From: JAWPMV01 sp038527215
Lineage (GTDB): Bacteria; Bacteroidota; Bacteroidia; J057
Direction: 5' to 3'
DNA length: 18,084 nucleotides
Assembly (NCBI GenBank): GCA_038527215.1
Contig: JBCBGC010000157.1
Span: 1-18,084, forward strand
Shown here one piece after another: positions 7,288 through 14,917 of this stretch. The translations under genes were made by a program, and so were the position numbers. The notes under the pieces were generated by a model. That model was given only the letters and a program-made list of their open reading frames with translations. It searched no databases and was not told the origin of the DNA. Within the stretch, counting starts at the first letter, position 1. Every line of letters starts with the position of its first letter.

Positions 7288-8624
7288 ATCAAGCCTCGGT
7301 AGACGTAGTCGTACTAGGAGCCGGACTCAGTGGCTTAAGCGCTGCGCTTTATCTGCAGGAACAAGGTAAGTCGGTTGCGGTACTGGAGAAAAAAAGTGAG
7401 CCGGGAGGCGTGATTTCTTCGGTAAAAAAGGGAGCATATCTCCTTGACTTTGGCGCGAATTCCAGTGCCAATCATCCCGCACTGCTGGCGGTCCTGAAAC
7501 TCCTGGGTGCGGAGAACCAATTGATTGATGCGCTGGCCGCCGCTGGCAACCGTTATCTGGTCCGCGATGGCAAACTCCACCTGGTTCGACCTTCCCCGGC
7601 CTTTATCTGGTCCACCGACTTGCTGAGCCGCAAGGCAAAATGGCGCCTGGCCAAAGAGCCTTTTGTCCGAAAAAAAACCGTGAAAGGAGAAAGTGTAGCT
7701 GACTTTTTTATCCGTCGCCTTGGACCCGAAGCCTATGCCTACATGGTTGAGCCGGTCTTAGGCGGAATCTATGCCGGAGATCCCCACCAGATGAACATGG
7801 AAGCTGTCATGCCGCAGGTCATGGCCTGGGAGCAGGAACATGGCTCCTTGTTCAAAGGCATGACCGCCGCCCGAAAAAACAGCCCTGGTCCCAGAACCAT
7901 CCATTCTTTTCAGGGAGGGATGCAACAACTCCCCCGCCTCATGGCGGAGCACCTTGGAACGAGCATGCAATATCGCCAGGAAGTCCTGAGCCTCCGGCAG
8001 GAGGGAGATGCATTTTTGATCGATAGCCAAGGGCCGGAAGGCAAGCAACGATGGCAAAGTAAACAAGTGGTCTGGGCCCTGCCCGCTACCCAGGGAGCTC
8101 TCCTCCAGGAGCTATCCGGGGAGGCCTTTCAAGCCATGGACCAGATTCCTTACGTGCCTATGGGCATGTTATTTCTGGCTTTTCCTGCCGATAAGATCAC
8201 CCAAAGCAGAGATGGCTTTGGCTTTCTGGTTCCCAAACTGGAAAGCGTCAACCTGCTGGGAGCAATTTGGAACAGCGCCATTTTTGCCGATCGGGCCCCT
8301 GAAGGATCGGAACTCTTTACCTTGTTTGTCGGGGGTGGTCGTCGCCCTATGGAGCAGAAGGGGGACCGTGAGGAGGCCTTTGCGCTGGCGCGGAAAGAAT
8401 TCTGCCAACTCATGGGAATCCAAGGCGAGCATGATTTTGAATACTGGCATTTCTGGGAAAAAGCCATTCCGCAGTATGGTGAGGCGCATATGGGATATCG
8501 GGCCATCTTTGATCGGGCCGAGCAAGCCACGCCCGGACTCAAGTTGATCGGCAATTTCCGGGCTGGTGTATCTGTCGGCGATTGCCTGGCGGCAGGGCAA
8601 GAGGCAGCCTCCGCGCTTGCCTGA
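7284..8624 (+). CDS. hemG: Protoporphyrinogen oxidase, HemY type
   Basis: This FAD- and oxygen-dependent enzyme (HemY/PgoX type; the symbol hemG is commonly used for it) oxidises protoporphyrinogen IX to protoporphyrin IX. The 446-residue protein starts with a Rossmann FAD-binding motif, LGAGLSGLSAALYLQ (11-25), then an acidic strand end in VLEKKSEPGG. It has the family segment EPVLGGIYAGDP and a C-terminal FAD motif, LIGNFRAGVSVGDCLAAG. The ATG overlaps the hemH stop codon (ATGA), so the two are probably translationally coupled. It acts between HemF and HemH and completes an oxygen-dependent classical protoporphyrin route. Nothing suggests the unrelated short flavodoxin-like HemG. Confidence 0.96.
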   Translation: MNQASVDVVVLGAGLSGLSAALYLQEQGKSVAVLEKKSEPGGVISSVKKGAYLLDFGANSSANHPALLAVLKLLGAENQLIDALAAAGNRYLVRDGKLHLVRPSPAFIWSTDLLSRKAKWRLAKEPFVRKKTVKGESVADFFIRRLGPEAYAYMVEPVLGGIYAGDPHQMNMEAVMPQVMAWEQEHGSLFKGMTAARKNSPGPRTIHSFQGGMQQLPRLMAEHLGTSMQYRQEVLSLRQEGDAFLIDSQGPEGKQRWQSKQVVWALPATQGALLQELSGEAFQAMDQIPYVPMGMLFLAFPADKITQSRDGFGFLVPKLESVNLLGAIWNSAIFADRAPEGSELFTLFVGGGRRPMEQKGDREEAFALARKEFCQLMGIQGEHDFEYWHFWEKAIPQYGEAHMGYRAIFDRAEQATPGLKLIGNFRAGVSVGDCLAAGQEAASALA

Positions 8625-8667
8625 GCGGTATTTTCCCCTTAGTTTTGCGCTCATCCACTCAATAGGT

Positions 8668-8877
8668 ATGGCATCCGGAAACTTTCGCAAAAACATCCAC
8701 ATTGGACAGCTGGTTGAAGTGGTGCAGAAGCACCATCAACGGACCGGAGAACTGACGGAAGGATTTGTCAAAAGAATTCTCACCAAATCTTCCCAGCATC
8801 CCCATGGCATTAAAGTCATGTTGTCGGATGGCATAGTCGGACGGGTGAAAAACATCCTCGATGAGGAGGAGGATTGA
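8668..8877 (+). CDS. YwbE-family small protein (DUF2196)
   Basis: This 69-residue protein aligns along its length with the bacterial YwbE family. Visible landmarks are a central HQRTGELTEGFVKRILT stretch, HPHGIKV and DGIVGRVKNIL, followed by an acidic tail. The small beta-rich fold is of unknown biochemical role. The ATG at 8668 is preferred because the sequence before it is unlike the family and would run back into hemG. It lies 43 bp after hemG on the same strand, so it may be the last gene of the araC-hemH-hemG transcript. No haem-related function is known for the family, and the association may be incidental. Confidence 0.85.
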   Translation: MASGNFRKNIHIGQLVEVVQKHHQRTGELTEGFVKRILTKSSQHPHGIKVMLSDGIVGRVKNILDEEED

Positions 8878-8878
8878 G

Positions 8879-8892
8879 GCAGGGAGCCCTGC
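8879..8892 (+). terminator. Weak stem-loop after the ywbE-like gene
   Basis: GCAGG at 8879-8883 pairs with CCTGC at 8888-8892 around a 4-nt loop, directly after the stop codon. Only a short GGTTT follows, so it is at best a weak terminator. The rest of the gap to 9032 holds an ACCAAG...CTTGGT inverted repeat (8948-8953 and 8967-8972) but no clear promoter. Confidence 0.25.
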
Positions 8893-9032
8893 GGTTTACG
8901 CCTGAGGTTGAACGGGGATATTTAGCAGGTTTTTTACATAAAAGGTAACCAAGAGTTAACAAATTCCTTGGTATCTTTATTCCAGATAAAATCCTTCAAG
9001 CCCACCTGCAGCAAGCCTACTTTTTTGTGTAG

Positions 9033-9779
9033 ATGTTAAGCTCAACCAATCTCATGCATCAGGAATATGATCTTGTAACTGCTCATCATTATGCAGCCTA
9101 TAGGCCCCCTCTGCATGCCTATGTGCTGAACAAATGTCTCGGGTGGCGGGAAAAAGTAGCACTAGGCTTGGATTATGGGTGTGGTACCGGCCACTCCAGT
9201 ATTGCCCTCAGTCGCTACTGTGAGCGGGTGGTAGGCATGGAAATCTCAGAGGCTATGTATGCCCGGCGTTTGCTGCATCCCCAGGTAAGCTATGACCGCA
9301 TCCGGGATGCCCAAATTCCTTTGCCGGATCAGTCAGTCGATCTGGCCACCTTCGCCGGCTCTTTGTATTATGCTCGTTCTCAGGCTTTGCTGGATGAGGT
9401 CCAGCGGGTGTGTAAAAAAGGCGGATTAATCCTGGCCTATGATTTCGAACTAGTCCTGGATACCCTCTTACAAAAACTCCTGCCTGCCGGGGCCTTGCCC
9501 GGCAGCAATGGCTATGACCATCAGGCAAACTTTTCCGGCCTCGATCTCGGACCTCTCCAGTTCCTGGACGAAGGAAGCGAACAGACTACTTTATCCATTT
9601 CCTCTTCTAATCTGGCCCATATTCTCTTATCGGTCCAGAGCTGGCATATGGCCCTTCAATACCACATTGAAGGCGTTTCGGTATATGAAATGTTGCGAAG
9701 AAAACTGAGTGATATCGCGACCGGGGAAGACCATCAGGTCAACGCCCGGCTATATTATACGCGCTACGGACGAAGTTAA
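9033..9779 (+). CDS. Class I SAM-dependent methyltransferase
   Basis: This 248-residue protein has SAM-binding motif I, LDYGCGTGHSS (about 46-56), followed by VVGMEISEAMYA and an acidic DLATFAGSLYYA region. A post-motif segment, VCKKGGLILAYDFE, is typical of the methyltransferase-11/25 group. The substrate cannot be inferred. An alternative ATG lies at 9054 (eighth codon), and the family core begins after either. The gene is followed after 10 bp by a GNAT gene on the same strand, so the two are probably cotranscribed. No clear haem-pathway role is visible, although it lies next to that locus. Confidence 0.85.
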   Translation: MLSSTNLMHQEYDLVTAHHYAAYRPPLHAYVLNKCLGWREKVALGLDYGCGTGHSSIALSRYCERVVGMEISEAMYARRLLHPQVSYDRIRDAQIPLPDQSVDLATFAGSLYYARSQALLDEVQRVCKKGGLILAYDFELVLDTLLQKLLPAGALPGSNGYDHQANFSGLDLGPLQFLDEGSEQTTLSISSSNLAHILLSVQSWHMALQYHIEGVSVYEMLRRKLSDIATGEDHQVNARLYYTRYGRS

Positions 9780-9789
9780 TCCTGAACCC

Positions 9790-10254
9790 ATGCCGACCAT
9801 CCGTCCTGCTCATCCCGAGGATTTGCCTGCCATCCAAGCCCTCTGGGAGGCCTTCATGCTGCTCCTCCATCAGACGCATGCGGGTTACTACCCTGTAAAA
9901 CTCACTGAGCCCGCTTTTCAGCAGCAACTCCTCCAGCAAATCATGCTGCCGGAAACCTGCTTACTGGTGGCAGAAGAAAAGGAAGAAATCCAGGGATATC
10001 TACTGGCCTACATTACCCCCATGCCGCCCTGGTTTGAGCTGGAAAAAATCGGTTTGATTCGTTACCTAAACATCTCTGAACATCATCGGGGAAAAGGCCT
10101 GGGGCAGATGCTCTTCGATGAGAGCATGCGCTGGTTCCGGGAGCAGCAGATTGAGCGGGTAGAACTGTATGTTTTACAGGGATTATCAGCCAGCCAGTTT
10201 TGGGAAAAACAGGGATTCACCCCGCTGATGGAGCGGCGCTACCTGGAGGTTTAG
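9790..10254 (+). CDS. GNAT-family N-acetyltransferase
   Basis: This 154-residue GNAT fold begins with a typical TIRPAHPEDLPAIQAL first strand and helix. It contains the acetyl-CoA pyrophosphate-binding motif A as ISEHHRGKGLGQMLF (about 95-109; core R-G-K-G-L-G at 100-105). It ends with a strand and helix reading LYVLQGLSASQFWEKQGF, common in the family. The ATG at 9790 is chosen over a GTG at 9709 that would overlap the methyltransferase by about 70 bp. The acceptor substrate is unknown. It lies 10 bp after the methyltransferase stop. Confidence 0.87.
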   Translation: MPTIRPAHPEDLPAIQALWEAFMLLLHQTHAGYYPVKLTEPAFQQQLLQQIMLPETCLLVAEEKEEIQGYLLAYITPMPPWFELEKIGLIRYLNISEHHRGKGLGQMLFDESMRWFREQQIERVELYVLQGLSASQFWEKQGFTPLMERRYLEV

Positions 10255-10328
10255 CTACAGAATCATGGCCTAACAAGCAGGACTTGGCAGGAAAAAAGGC
10301 GAGCTGTAGGCTTCTCCGTTTGAATCGG

Positions 10329-10336
10329 TAAATTTG
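10329..10336 (+). promoter_or_regulatory. Candidate -7 element for the RibA-like gene
   Basis: TAAATTTG matches the TAnnTTTG consensus. It would give a start near 10342 and a leader of about 24 nt before the ATG at 10366. No TTG-type -33 element is found at the expected distance, so this is tentative. Confidence 0.35.
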
Positions 10337-10365
10337 GTCCGCTTATTCATTCAACGCTTCCTCCT

Positions 10366-10887
10366 ATGATCGTAAAATTGGCTACCGGCAACCTTAAAAC
10401 GCGCTATGGTCTATTCCAGGAAACCCTCTATTACGACGGACAAAAAGAACTGATCGTCATGAGTATGGGAGACCTGAAAGGGGCCCAGGACGTCCTTTGT
10501 CGGGTACATTCCTCTTGCGTATTTGGTCACTATTTCAACAGCATTGAGTGCGATTGTCAGGAACAAATGGATGTTTCCCAGCAATTAATTCAGCGCGCGG
10601 GTAAGGGCCTCATCGTGCTCCTGGACCAGGAAGGCAAAGGGAATGGACACTTCGCCCTCCTGCATAGTGTGGCGTTTAAACGGCAAGGCCTGAAGCAGGC
10701 CGAGGCGTACGAAGCCGCAGGCTTTCCCAGAGATTCCCGGGATTTCCGAAGCGCAGCTAAAGTCCTGCAGGACATGCAAGTAGGATCGATCCGCATGCTG
10801 ACGGATAATCCGCTAAAAATCAATACATTAAAAGAATTTGGTGTCAAGGTATCAGGCACCCATCCCATTCGGTTGGATAACCCATGA
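10366..10887 (+). CDS. GTP cyclohydrolase II-like protein, divergent active site
   Basis: This 173-residue single-domain protein is homologous to RibA along most of its length. It keeps Arg46 and the zinc ligands Cys51, Cys62 and Cys64 (pattern C-X10-C-X-C). It also keeps Gln67, the Asp123/Arg125 pair equivalent to E. coli Asp126/Arg128, Thr146 and Lys151. By ungapped alignment to E. coli RibA from memory, Arg90, Arg94 and Tyr105 are replaced by Asp87, Lys91 and Val102, and the loop reads LDQEGKGNGH. These changes suggest an altered substrate or product rather than standard riboflavin synthesis. No DHBP synthase (RibB) domain and no other rib gene is nearby. It is apparently monocistronic. 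Confidence 0.85.
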   Translation: MIVKLATGNLKTRYGLFQETLYYDGQKELIVMSMGDLKGAQDVLCRVHSSCVFGHYFNSIECDCQEQMDVSQQLIQRAGKGLIVLLDQEGKGNGHFALLHSVAFKRQGLKQAEAYEAAGFPRDSRDFRSAAKVLQDMQVGSIRMLTDNPLKINTLKEFGVKVSGTHPIRLDNP

Positions 10888-11123
10888 TCCTACAGATTTG
10901 GGGCCGGAAAGGGGCTGAAAAAGCAATGTACAGGAGACCAGTTTTTAATTTTAGGTATAAAAAAGACTGAATAATAAAAAGAATTGGTAGTTGGTAAATC
11001 CTTTTTTGGTAAAAATAAAGCAGAATGAACTACTCGATTTCCGTATTAAATTCTCTGCTCAGAGGGTTGAAAATGGGTATGATTTTGGATAAAATGGCAT
11101 AAGTTCTCACTGCTGGTTTGGAA
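10888..11123. other. A/T-rich intergenic region before the sensor kinase
   Basis: These 236 bp hold no convincing coding sequence or RNA gene. Several TTTTG and TTG words occur, including one near 11079-11084, but no pair fits the -33/-7 spacing with a full TAnnTTTG. The kinase promoter is probably here but cannot be placed. Confidence 0.4.
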
Positions 11124-13181
11124 ATGTTGCACCGATTATCTCTCTTGATTTTCTTCTGCTTCTTTGGAGCAGAAACCCTTTTTGCCTTTCGGGTAGAGGC
11201 GGTTGACGATATCCAACCCGATACCATTGGCTGCCAGTTTTTTGGAGCCTATTTAGAAGAACTATTCGAAAGGGGAAATCTACGCGAAGGAAAAGCCGAA
11301 GAAATAGCCCAGCATTTTTGGGCTGCTCCTCAACTCCGGGCCTGTAAAGCATACCCTTTTTTTCTCAACTGGTGGGGCTTCCTGCAATACAGCAAAGGAG
11401 ATATCATGTCTGCCCGGACCCTCCTATTGGAAGCAAATGAAATCCTCTTTAACCAGTCCGCAGAATCAAGCGCTCACTATATCAGAAATCTGATTTTTTT
11501 AGGCCTTACTTATAACCTTCAGCATGACTATTCCCATGCTATCCTGTACTTCGATCGGGCCCGGGAAGCTAGCATGATGAAAAAGGATACCGGCTTTACG
11601 ATAGACGTGCTATCCAACCTGGGCTTGGCTCATCTGGAAAATGGCGATTTCCAGCTCGCTCAGAAATACTTATTGGATGCACGCTTTCTGACGGACAGCC
11701 TCAAAAATCAAATGCATCAGGGCTACATCAACCAGAATCTGGCTCGGGTATACCTTAAGCTGGAAGATTACACTCAGGCCCTGACCTATGCCGATCAGGC
11801 TGAACGTACGTGGGCCCAACTGGGGGATACTTCCGGACTATATTACGCCGCCCAAATAAAAGCCGAGATTTTTGGTGAGCAAAAAGAGCAAAACCAGGTT
11901 CTGGAATGCTATCAAAAAGCCCTCACCTACAGCAAAAATGGAGTCATCGATCATTTAAATGGGGAAATTCACAGCAAAATTGCGGCTGTGTATAGGGGAT
12001 TTGGGCAGGCTGATCTGGCCGCCCTGCATTATCGGGAGGCCTTGAAGCATGGAGAAGGCCTGCCTTATCAAGCGGTAGAAGTGGCGCAGGATTTTCTGGC
12101 CCGGCATTATCAGAAAACGGGGAATGTGCAAGGGCTCACGGAAATGCAGGACCTGCTGATTCATATCGGCAAAACCAAGGCAGAACTTCAGGCGTTTGAC
12201 AATCAAAAACGCTTGGAAAATGAGATTGCCCTGGAGAAAGAGCGGTCCAAGTCAAAACGGCTGGCCATAAGCCGGGCTTTTGATCAGGAAAAATTACAGA
12301 TTACCCGCAGGTTCAACATATTCCTGCTGCTAGCCACTTTGGTTAGCCTCTTATTTGGAGGGACCATTTTTTCCCTGTACAAGTCGAATAAAAAGCTGCT
12401 CAAATCGCTGGGTTCCCACCATGTAGAATTGGAAAAGTTCCATGCAGAACTAAGTCATTCCGCAGCCGTCATCTCTGAACAAAATAGCCTGCTAGCCAAT
12501 CAGAACAAAGAACTGGAGCGCTTTGCTTACATCCTCTCCCACGATCTTAAACAACCTGCGGGAACCGTGGTCAACTTTAGTAGGCTGATCATGGAGCAAC
12601 GCGATACCCTATCGCATGAGGAACTGGAACGGATGTTAGGCTTTGTTTCCCGGGCTGGGGAAAGCATTCATCGCCAGGTAGGAGACTTATTGGCCCTTGC
12701 TCAATGGGAAAACCCCCGCCTGGCCCCGGGAGATCTCCAGGCTGAAAAAGTCCTGGAAGAACTTCTCCAGGACCTTGCGCCTACGATTAAGGCCACGGGA
12801 GCTTGTATTCAGCTACCGTCAGGTCCGATCCCATTGAGGGCAGACCCGATTAAATTGAAACTAGTCTTCCAGAACTTATTCACCAACGCCCTGAAATTTG
12901 TAAAGGAAGGGGAGCAACCGAAGGTCCAAGTTACCTATCACCAGGATGATGATTTTCACTATTTTTCGGTCAGGGATCAGGGGATAGGGATACCCCCTGA
13001 ACATCATCATCGGATCTTTAGCATGTTCCAGAAAATTCATCCGAAAACCGAATTCGATGGGACGGGCGTAGGGCTAGCCATTTGTGAAAAGCTGGTTCGC
13101 TTACACGGCGGCACCATTGTCCTCCACTCTCAGGAGAATCAGGGCAGTAAATTTACCTTTTCCATTGCCAAAGAAGTGTAA
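11124..13181 (+). CDS. Membrane sensor histidine kinase with extracytoplasmic TPR region
   Basis: This 685-residue protein starts with a hydrophobic signal peptide (about 1-20). An all-helical TPR-like region follows (about 60-345), with repeats such as YSHAILYFDRAREASM and DYTQALTYADQAERTW. Next come a charged coiled coil (about 350-395), a transmembrane span at about 397-418 and a second coiled coil. The kinase core has a HisKA H-box, ILSHDLKQPAG, with phospho-acceptor His473. Its HATPase domain shows an N box (NLFTNALKF), G1 (DQGIGIP), an F box and G2 (GTGVGLAI). No receiver or output domain is attached and no response regulator gene is adjacent, so it is an orphan kinase. The ATG at 11124 is preferred over a TTG two codons earlier. 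Confidence 0.93.
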   Translation: MLHRLSLLIFFCFFGAETLFAFRVEAVDDIQPDTIGCQFFGAYLEELFERGNLREGKAEEIAQHFWAAPQLRACKAYPFFLNWWGFLQYSKGDIMSARTLLLEANEILFNQSAESSAHYIRNLIFLGLTYNLQHDYSHAILYFDRAREASMMKKDTGFTIDVLSNLGLAHLENGDFQLAQKYLLDARFLTDSLKNQMHQGYINQNLARVYLKLEDYTQALTYADQAERTWAQLGDTSGLYYAAQIKAEIFGEQKEQNQVLECYQKALTYSKNGVIDHLNGEIHSKIAAVYRGFGQADLAALHYREALKHGEGLPYQAVEVAQDFLARHYQKTGNVQGLTEMQDLLIHIGKTKAELQAFDNQKRLENEIALEKERSKSKRLAISRAFDQEKLQITRRFNIFLLLATLVSLLFGGTIFSLYKSNKKLLKSLGSHHVELEKFHAELSHSAAVISEQNSLLANQNKELERFAYILSHDLKQPAGTVVNFSRLIMEQRDTLSHEELERMLGFVSRAGESIHRQVGDLLALAQWENPRLAPGDLQAEKVLEELLQDLAPTIKATGACIQLPSGPIPLRADPIKLKLVFQNLFTNALKFVKEGEQPKVQVTYHQDDDFHYFSVRDQGIGIPPEHHHRIFSMFQKIHPKTEFDGTGVGLAICEKLVRLHGGTIVLHSQENQGSKFTFSIAKEV

Positions 13182-13202
13182 AAAAGGCTATGTTAGAAGG
13201 CG

Positions 13203-13237
13203 AACCCGGACCAAACAATTCCAGGTAGGGCCGGGTT
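13203..13237 (+). terminator. Possible stem-loop between kinase and esterase genes
   Basis: AACCCGG at 13203-13209 pairs perfectly with CCGGGTT at 13231-13237 across a 21-nt loop. Only TTTAC overlaps and follows, so termination would be weak. It lies 20 bp after the kinase stop codon. Confidence 0.3.
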
Positions 13238-13252
13238 TACTTAATCTAGTAT

Positions 13253-14419
13253 ATGCCCATGTCCTATCTAAGAAGTCTGCTCCTGCTGTTTAGTTTTATT
13301 GGTTTGTTGGGGAATGCCTGCCATTTGCTGGGCCAGCAAACCTTTCCAGATTCCATCGTCCACGACGGAATGTTCCGCAGTTTCCTCCTCTACGTACCTG
13401 CCAGCTACACTGGTCAGGACTCCGTGCCCCTTTTATTGAACTACCACGGCTACGGCAGCAATTCAATCGAGCAAATGCTGTATGGCGATTTTCGTCCGCT
13501 GGCCGATTCCTTTGGGTTTATTTTGGTTCAGCCTCAGGGCATGCCGCTCAACGGTGTTTTTCACTGGAATGTGGGGGGCTGGACGGTGGGCAGTACCATA
13601 GATGACATTGGCTTCACCTCGGACCTGATCGATACCCTGGCCGCGCGCTATACGATTGATACCGATCGGGTGTACAGCACCGGCATGTCCAATGGTGGGT
13701 TTATGAGCTATCAATTGGCCTGCCAGTTGGGAGATAAGATCGCAGCCATTGCTTCGGTTACCGGTTCCATGACCCCGGAGATTTTCAACGACTGTACCCC
13801 TGCGCATCCTACCCCGATTTTGCAGATCCACGGTACCGTTGATCCCGTCATTCCCTACAATGGGAATTTTTTCTCCAAATCCATGGACGAAATTTTGACC
13901 TATTGGAAGGACTTCAACCAATGCAATGATACCGCCACCACCGTAAGTCTTCCCAACCTTAGTCAGATTGATGGCAGCACCGTAGAACGCATTACTTATG
14001 ATGGCGGGCTGGACGGCACAGTCGTTGAACACCTGAAAATCACCGGAGGGGCGCATACCTGGCCTGGGACTGTGTTTATTTCTGCGGGTACCAATCTGGA
14101 TATTGACGGCTCTGCCGAAATATGGGCGTTTTTGTCCCAATACGAATTAAGCTCTTTTTCGCCTACTACTTCGGTGGAACCTGAGCAACTTGCCTCGGAC
14201 CCGCTCCAATTGTACCCCAATCCTACCAAGGGTATGGTTCGCCTGGCATGGGATCAGGCGGCTCCGAGAGACTTGCTTCTGACCGATCTTTCCGGAAAAA
14301 TATTGCTTAGGGAAAAAAGCCTCGGCCAGCAACATGCTTTGCAATTAGACCGTTTTCCGGCTGGCATTTATGTGTTGCAGGTGGGAGGGCACTTTCATAA
14401 AATCGTCCGGGAGAACTAA
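13253..14419 (+). CDS. Secreted PHB-depolymerase/LpqC-like esterase with T9SS sorting domain
   Basis: This 388-residue protein starts with a signal peptide (about 1-27) leading into an alpha/beta-hydrolase of the esterase_phb/LpqC group. It has NYHGYGSN near the oxyanion region, a nucleophile elbow GMSNGG with Ser146, Asp197 in HGTVDPVIPY, and His268 in GGAHTWPG, giving a complete triad. The last ~70 residues, from LQLYPNPTKG to GIYVLQVGG and a basic end, form a type A C-terminal sorting domain of the type IX secretion system. Export across the outer membrane is therefore expected. Substrates in this family include polyhydroxybutyrate, feruloyl and acetyl esters; which applies is not visible. 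A second ATG two codons on is equally possible. The gene converges on the TfoX-like gene. Confidence 0.9.
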   Translation: MPMSYLRSLLLLFSFIGLLGNACHLLGQQTFPDSIVHDGMFRSFLLYVPASYTGQDSVPLLLNYHGYGSNSIEQMLYGDFRPLADSFGFILVQPQGMPLNGVFHWNVGGWTVGSTIDDIGFTSDLIDTLAARYTIDTDRVYSTGMSNGGFMSYQLACQLGDKIAAIASVTGSMTPEIFNDCTPAHPTPILQIHGTVDPVIPYNGNFFSKSMDEILTYWKDFNQCNDTATTVSLPNLSQIDGSTVERITYDGGLDGTVVEHLKITGGAHTWPGTVFISAGTNLDIDGSAEIWAFLSQYELSSFSPTTSVEPEQLASDPLQLYPNPTKGMVRLAWDQAAPRDLLLTDLSGKILLREKSLGQQHALQLDRFPAGIYVLQVGGHFHKIVREN

Positions 14420-14479
14420 GCGCTTGTTCGGACATTTCCTTTGGTCTGAGCATCCCGCTTTTTGGAACCTGAATTCACC

Positions 14480-14517
14480 CTTTCTCATCAGAATAGCTTG
14501 CTATGCTGATGAGAAAG
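14480..14517. repeat. 38-bp near-perfect palindrome between convergent genes
   Basis: CTTTCTCATCAG (14480-14491) and CTGATGAGAAAG (14506-14517) are perfect 12-bp arms. Between them ATAGC (14493-14497) pairs with GCTAT (14500-14504) around TT, leaving a single A/G mismatch in the whole stem. A second short palindrome, AAGCGCGCTT (14515-14524), overlaps its right edge. It lies 60 bp after the esterase stop and 32 bp beyond the end of the TfoX-like gene. It may serve as a bidirectional terminator or 3'-end stabiliser, although no T-run follows on either strand. Confidence 0.6.
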
Positions 14518-14549
14518 CGCGCTTCAGAACCCCAGCCTCCGAATCGGCG

Positions 14550-14888
14550 TTAAAGCATCTGGTTGAATTCCAGGGCTTTTTCTATCCAGAAATCCAAATC
14601 TTCCTCGGCATCGAAGGCTTCAGGGCCTATAAAGAGGAATCCGCGCAGGACTTTGCCTGTGAAGTCCATGATCCTACTCCCTTCCTTGGCGAGCAGACTT
14701 TCATAATTCAATTTGCCAACCCGGACCATCAGCCGATCCTGGCCCGTCTTTTTGTCAATATCCACCCCTACACACATTTTCTGATTGACCATAAAAATCA
14801 ATCCGCCCATCATTTTTTTCTCTTCTACCTGACCGCGATTATGGAGGCGCATCCGGACGCGGTCGGCAAGGTGTTCACTATAGGCCAT
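14550..14888 (-). CDS. TfoX N-terminal domain protein
   Basis: This 112-residue protein matches the stand-alone TfoX_N fold. It has an N-terminal helix (ADRVRMRL), KKMMGGLIFMVNQKMCVGV, a strand ending RLMVRVG, MDFTGKVLRGFLFI and a C-terminal helix reading DLDFWIEKALEF. The TfoX/Sxy N-domain is known from the competence regulator, but such single-domain proteins are common and of unknown function, so a competence role should not be assumed. The gene is last in a leftward run, 29 bp after a methyltransferase gene, and ends close to the 38-bp palindrome. Confidence 0.85.
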   Translation of the reverse strand: MAYSEHLADRVRMRLHNRGQVEEKKMMGGLIFMVNQKMCVGVDIDKKTGQDRLMVRVGKLNYESLLAKEGSRIMDFTGKVLRGFLFIGPEAFDAEEDLDFWIEKALEFNQML

Positions 14889-14917
14889 GGGAGTAGGATT
14901 AAAGGAAAAATGAAACG

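Noticed and set aside
8169..8702. 177-codon minus-strand frame opposite the hemG end
   Set aside because: It is antisense to the conserved HemG C-terminal FAD motif and to the start of the YwbE-like gene.
8972..8979. TATCTTTA as a promoter for the methyltransferase at 9033
   Set aside because: It lacks the final G of TAnnTTTG, and no TTG-type element lies 17-23 bp upstream.
9709..9789. GTG-started N-terminal extension of the GNAT protein
   Set aside because: It would overlap the methyltransferase gene by about 70 bp, and the GNAT fold starts cleanly at the ATG at 9790.
13463..14140. 225-codon open frame opposite the esterase gene
   Set aside because: It is a shadow of the esterase reading frame. 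The plus-strand product has a full catalytic triad and a sorting domain.
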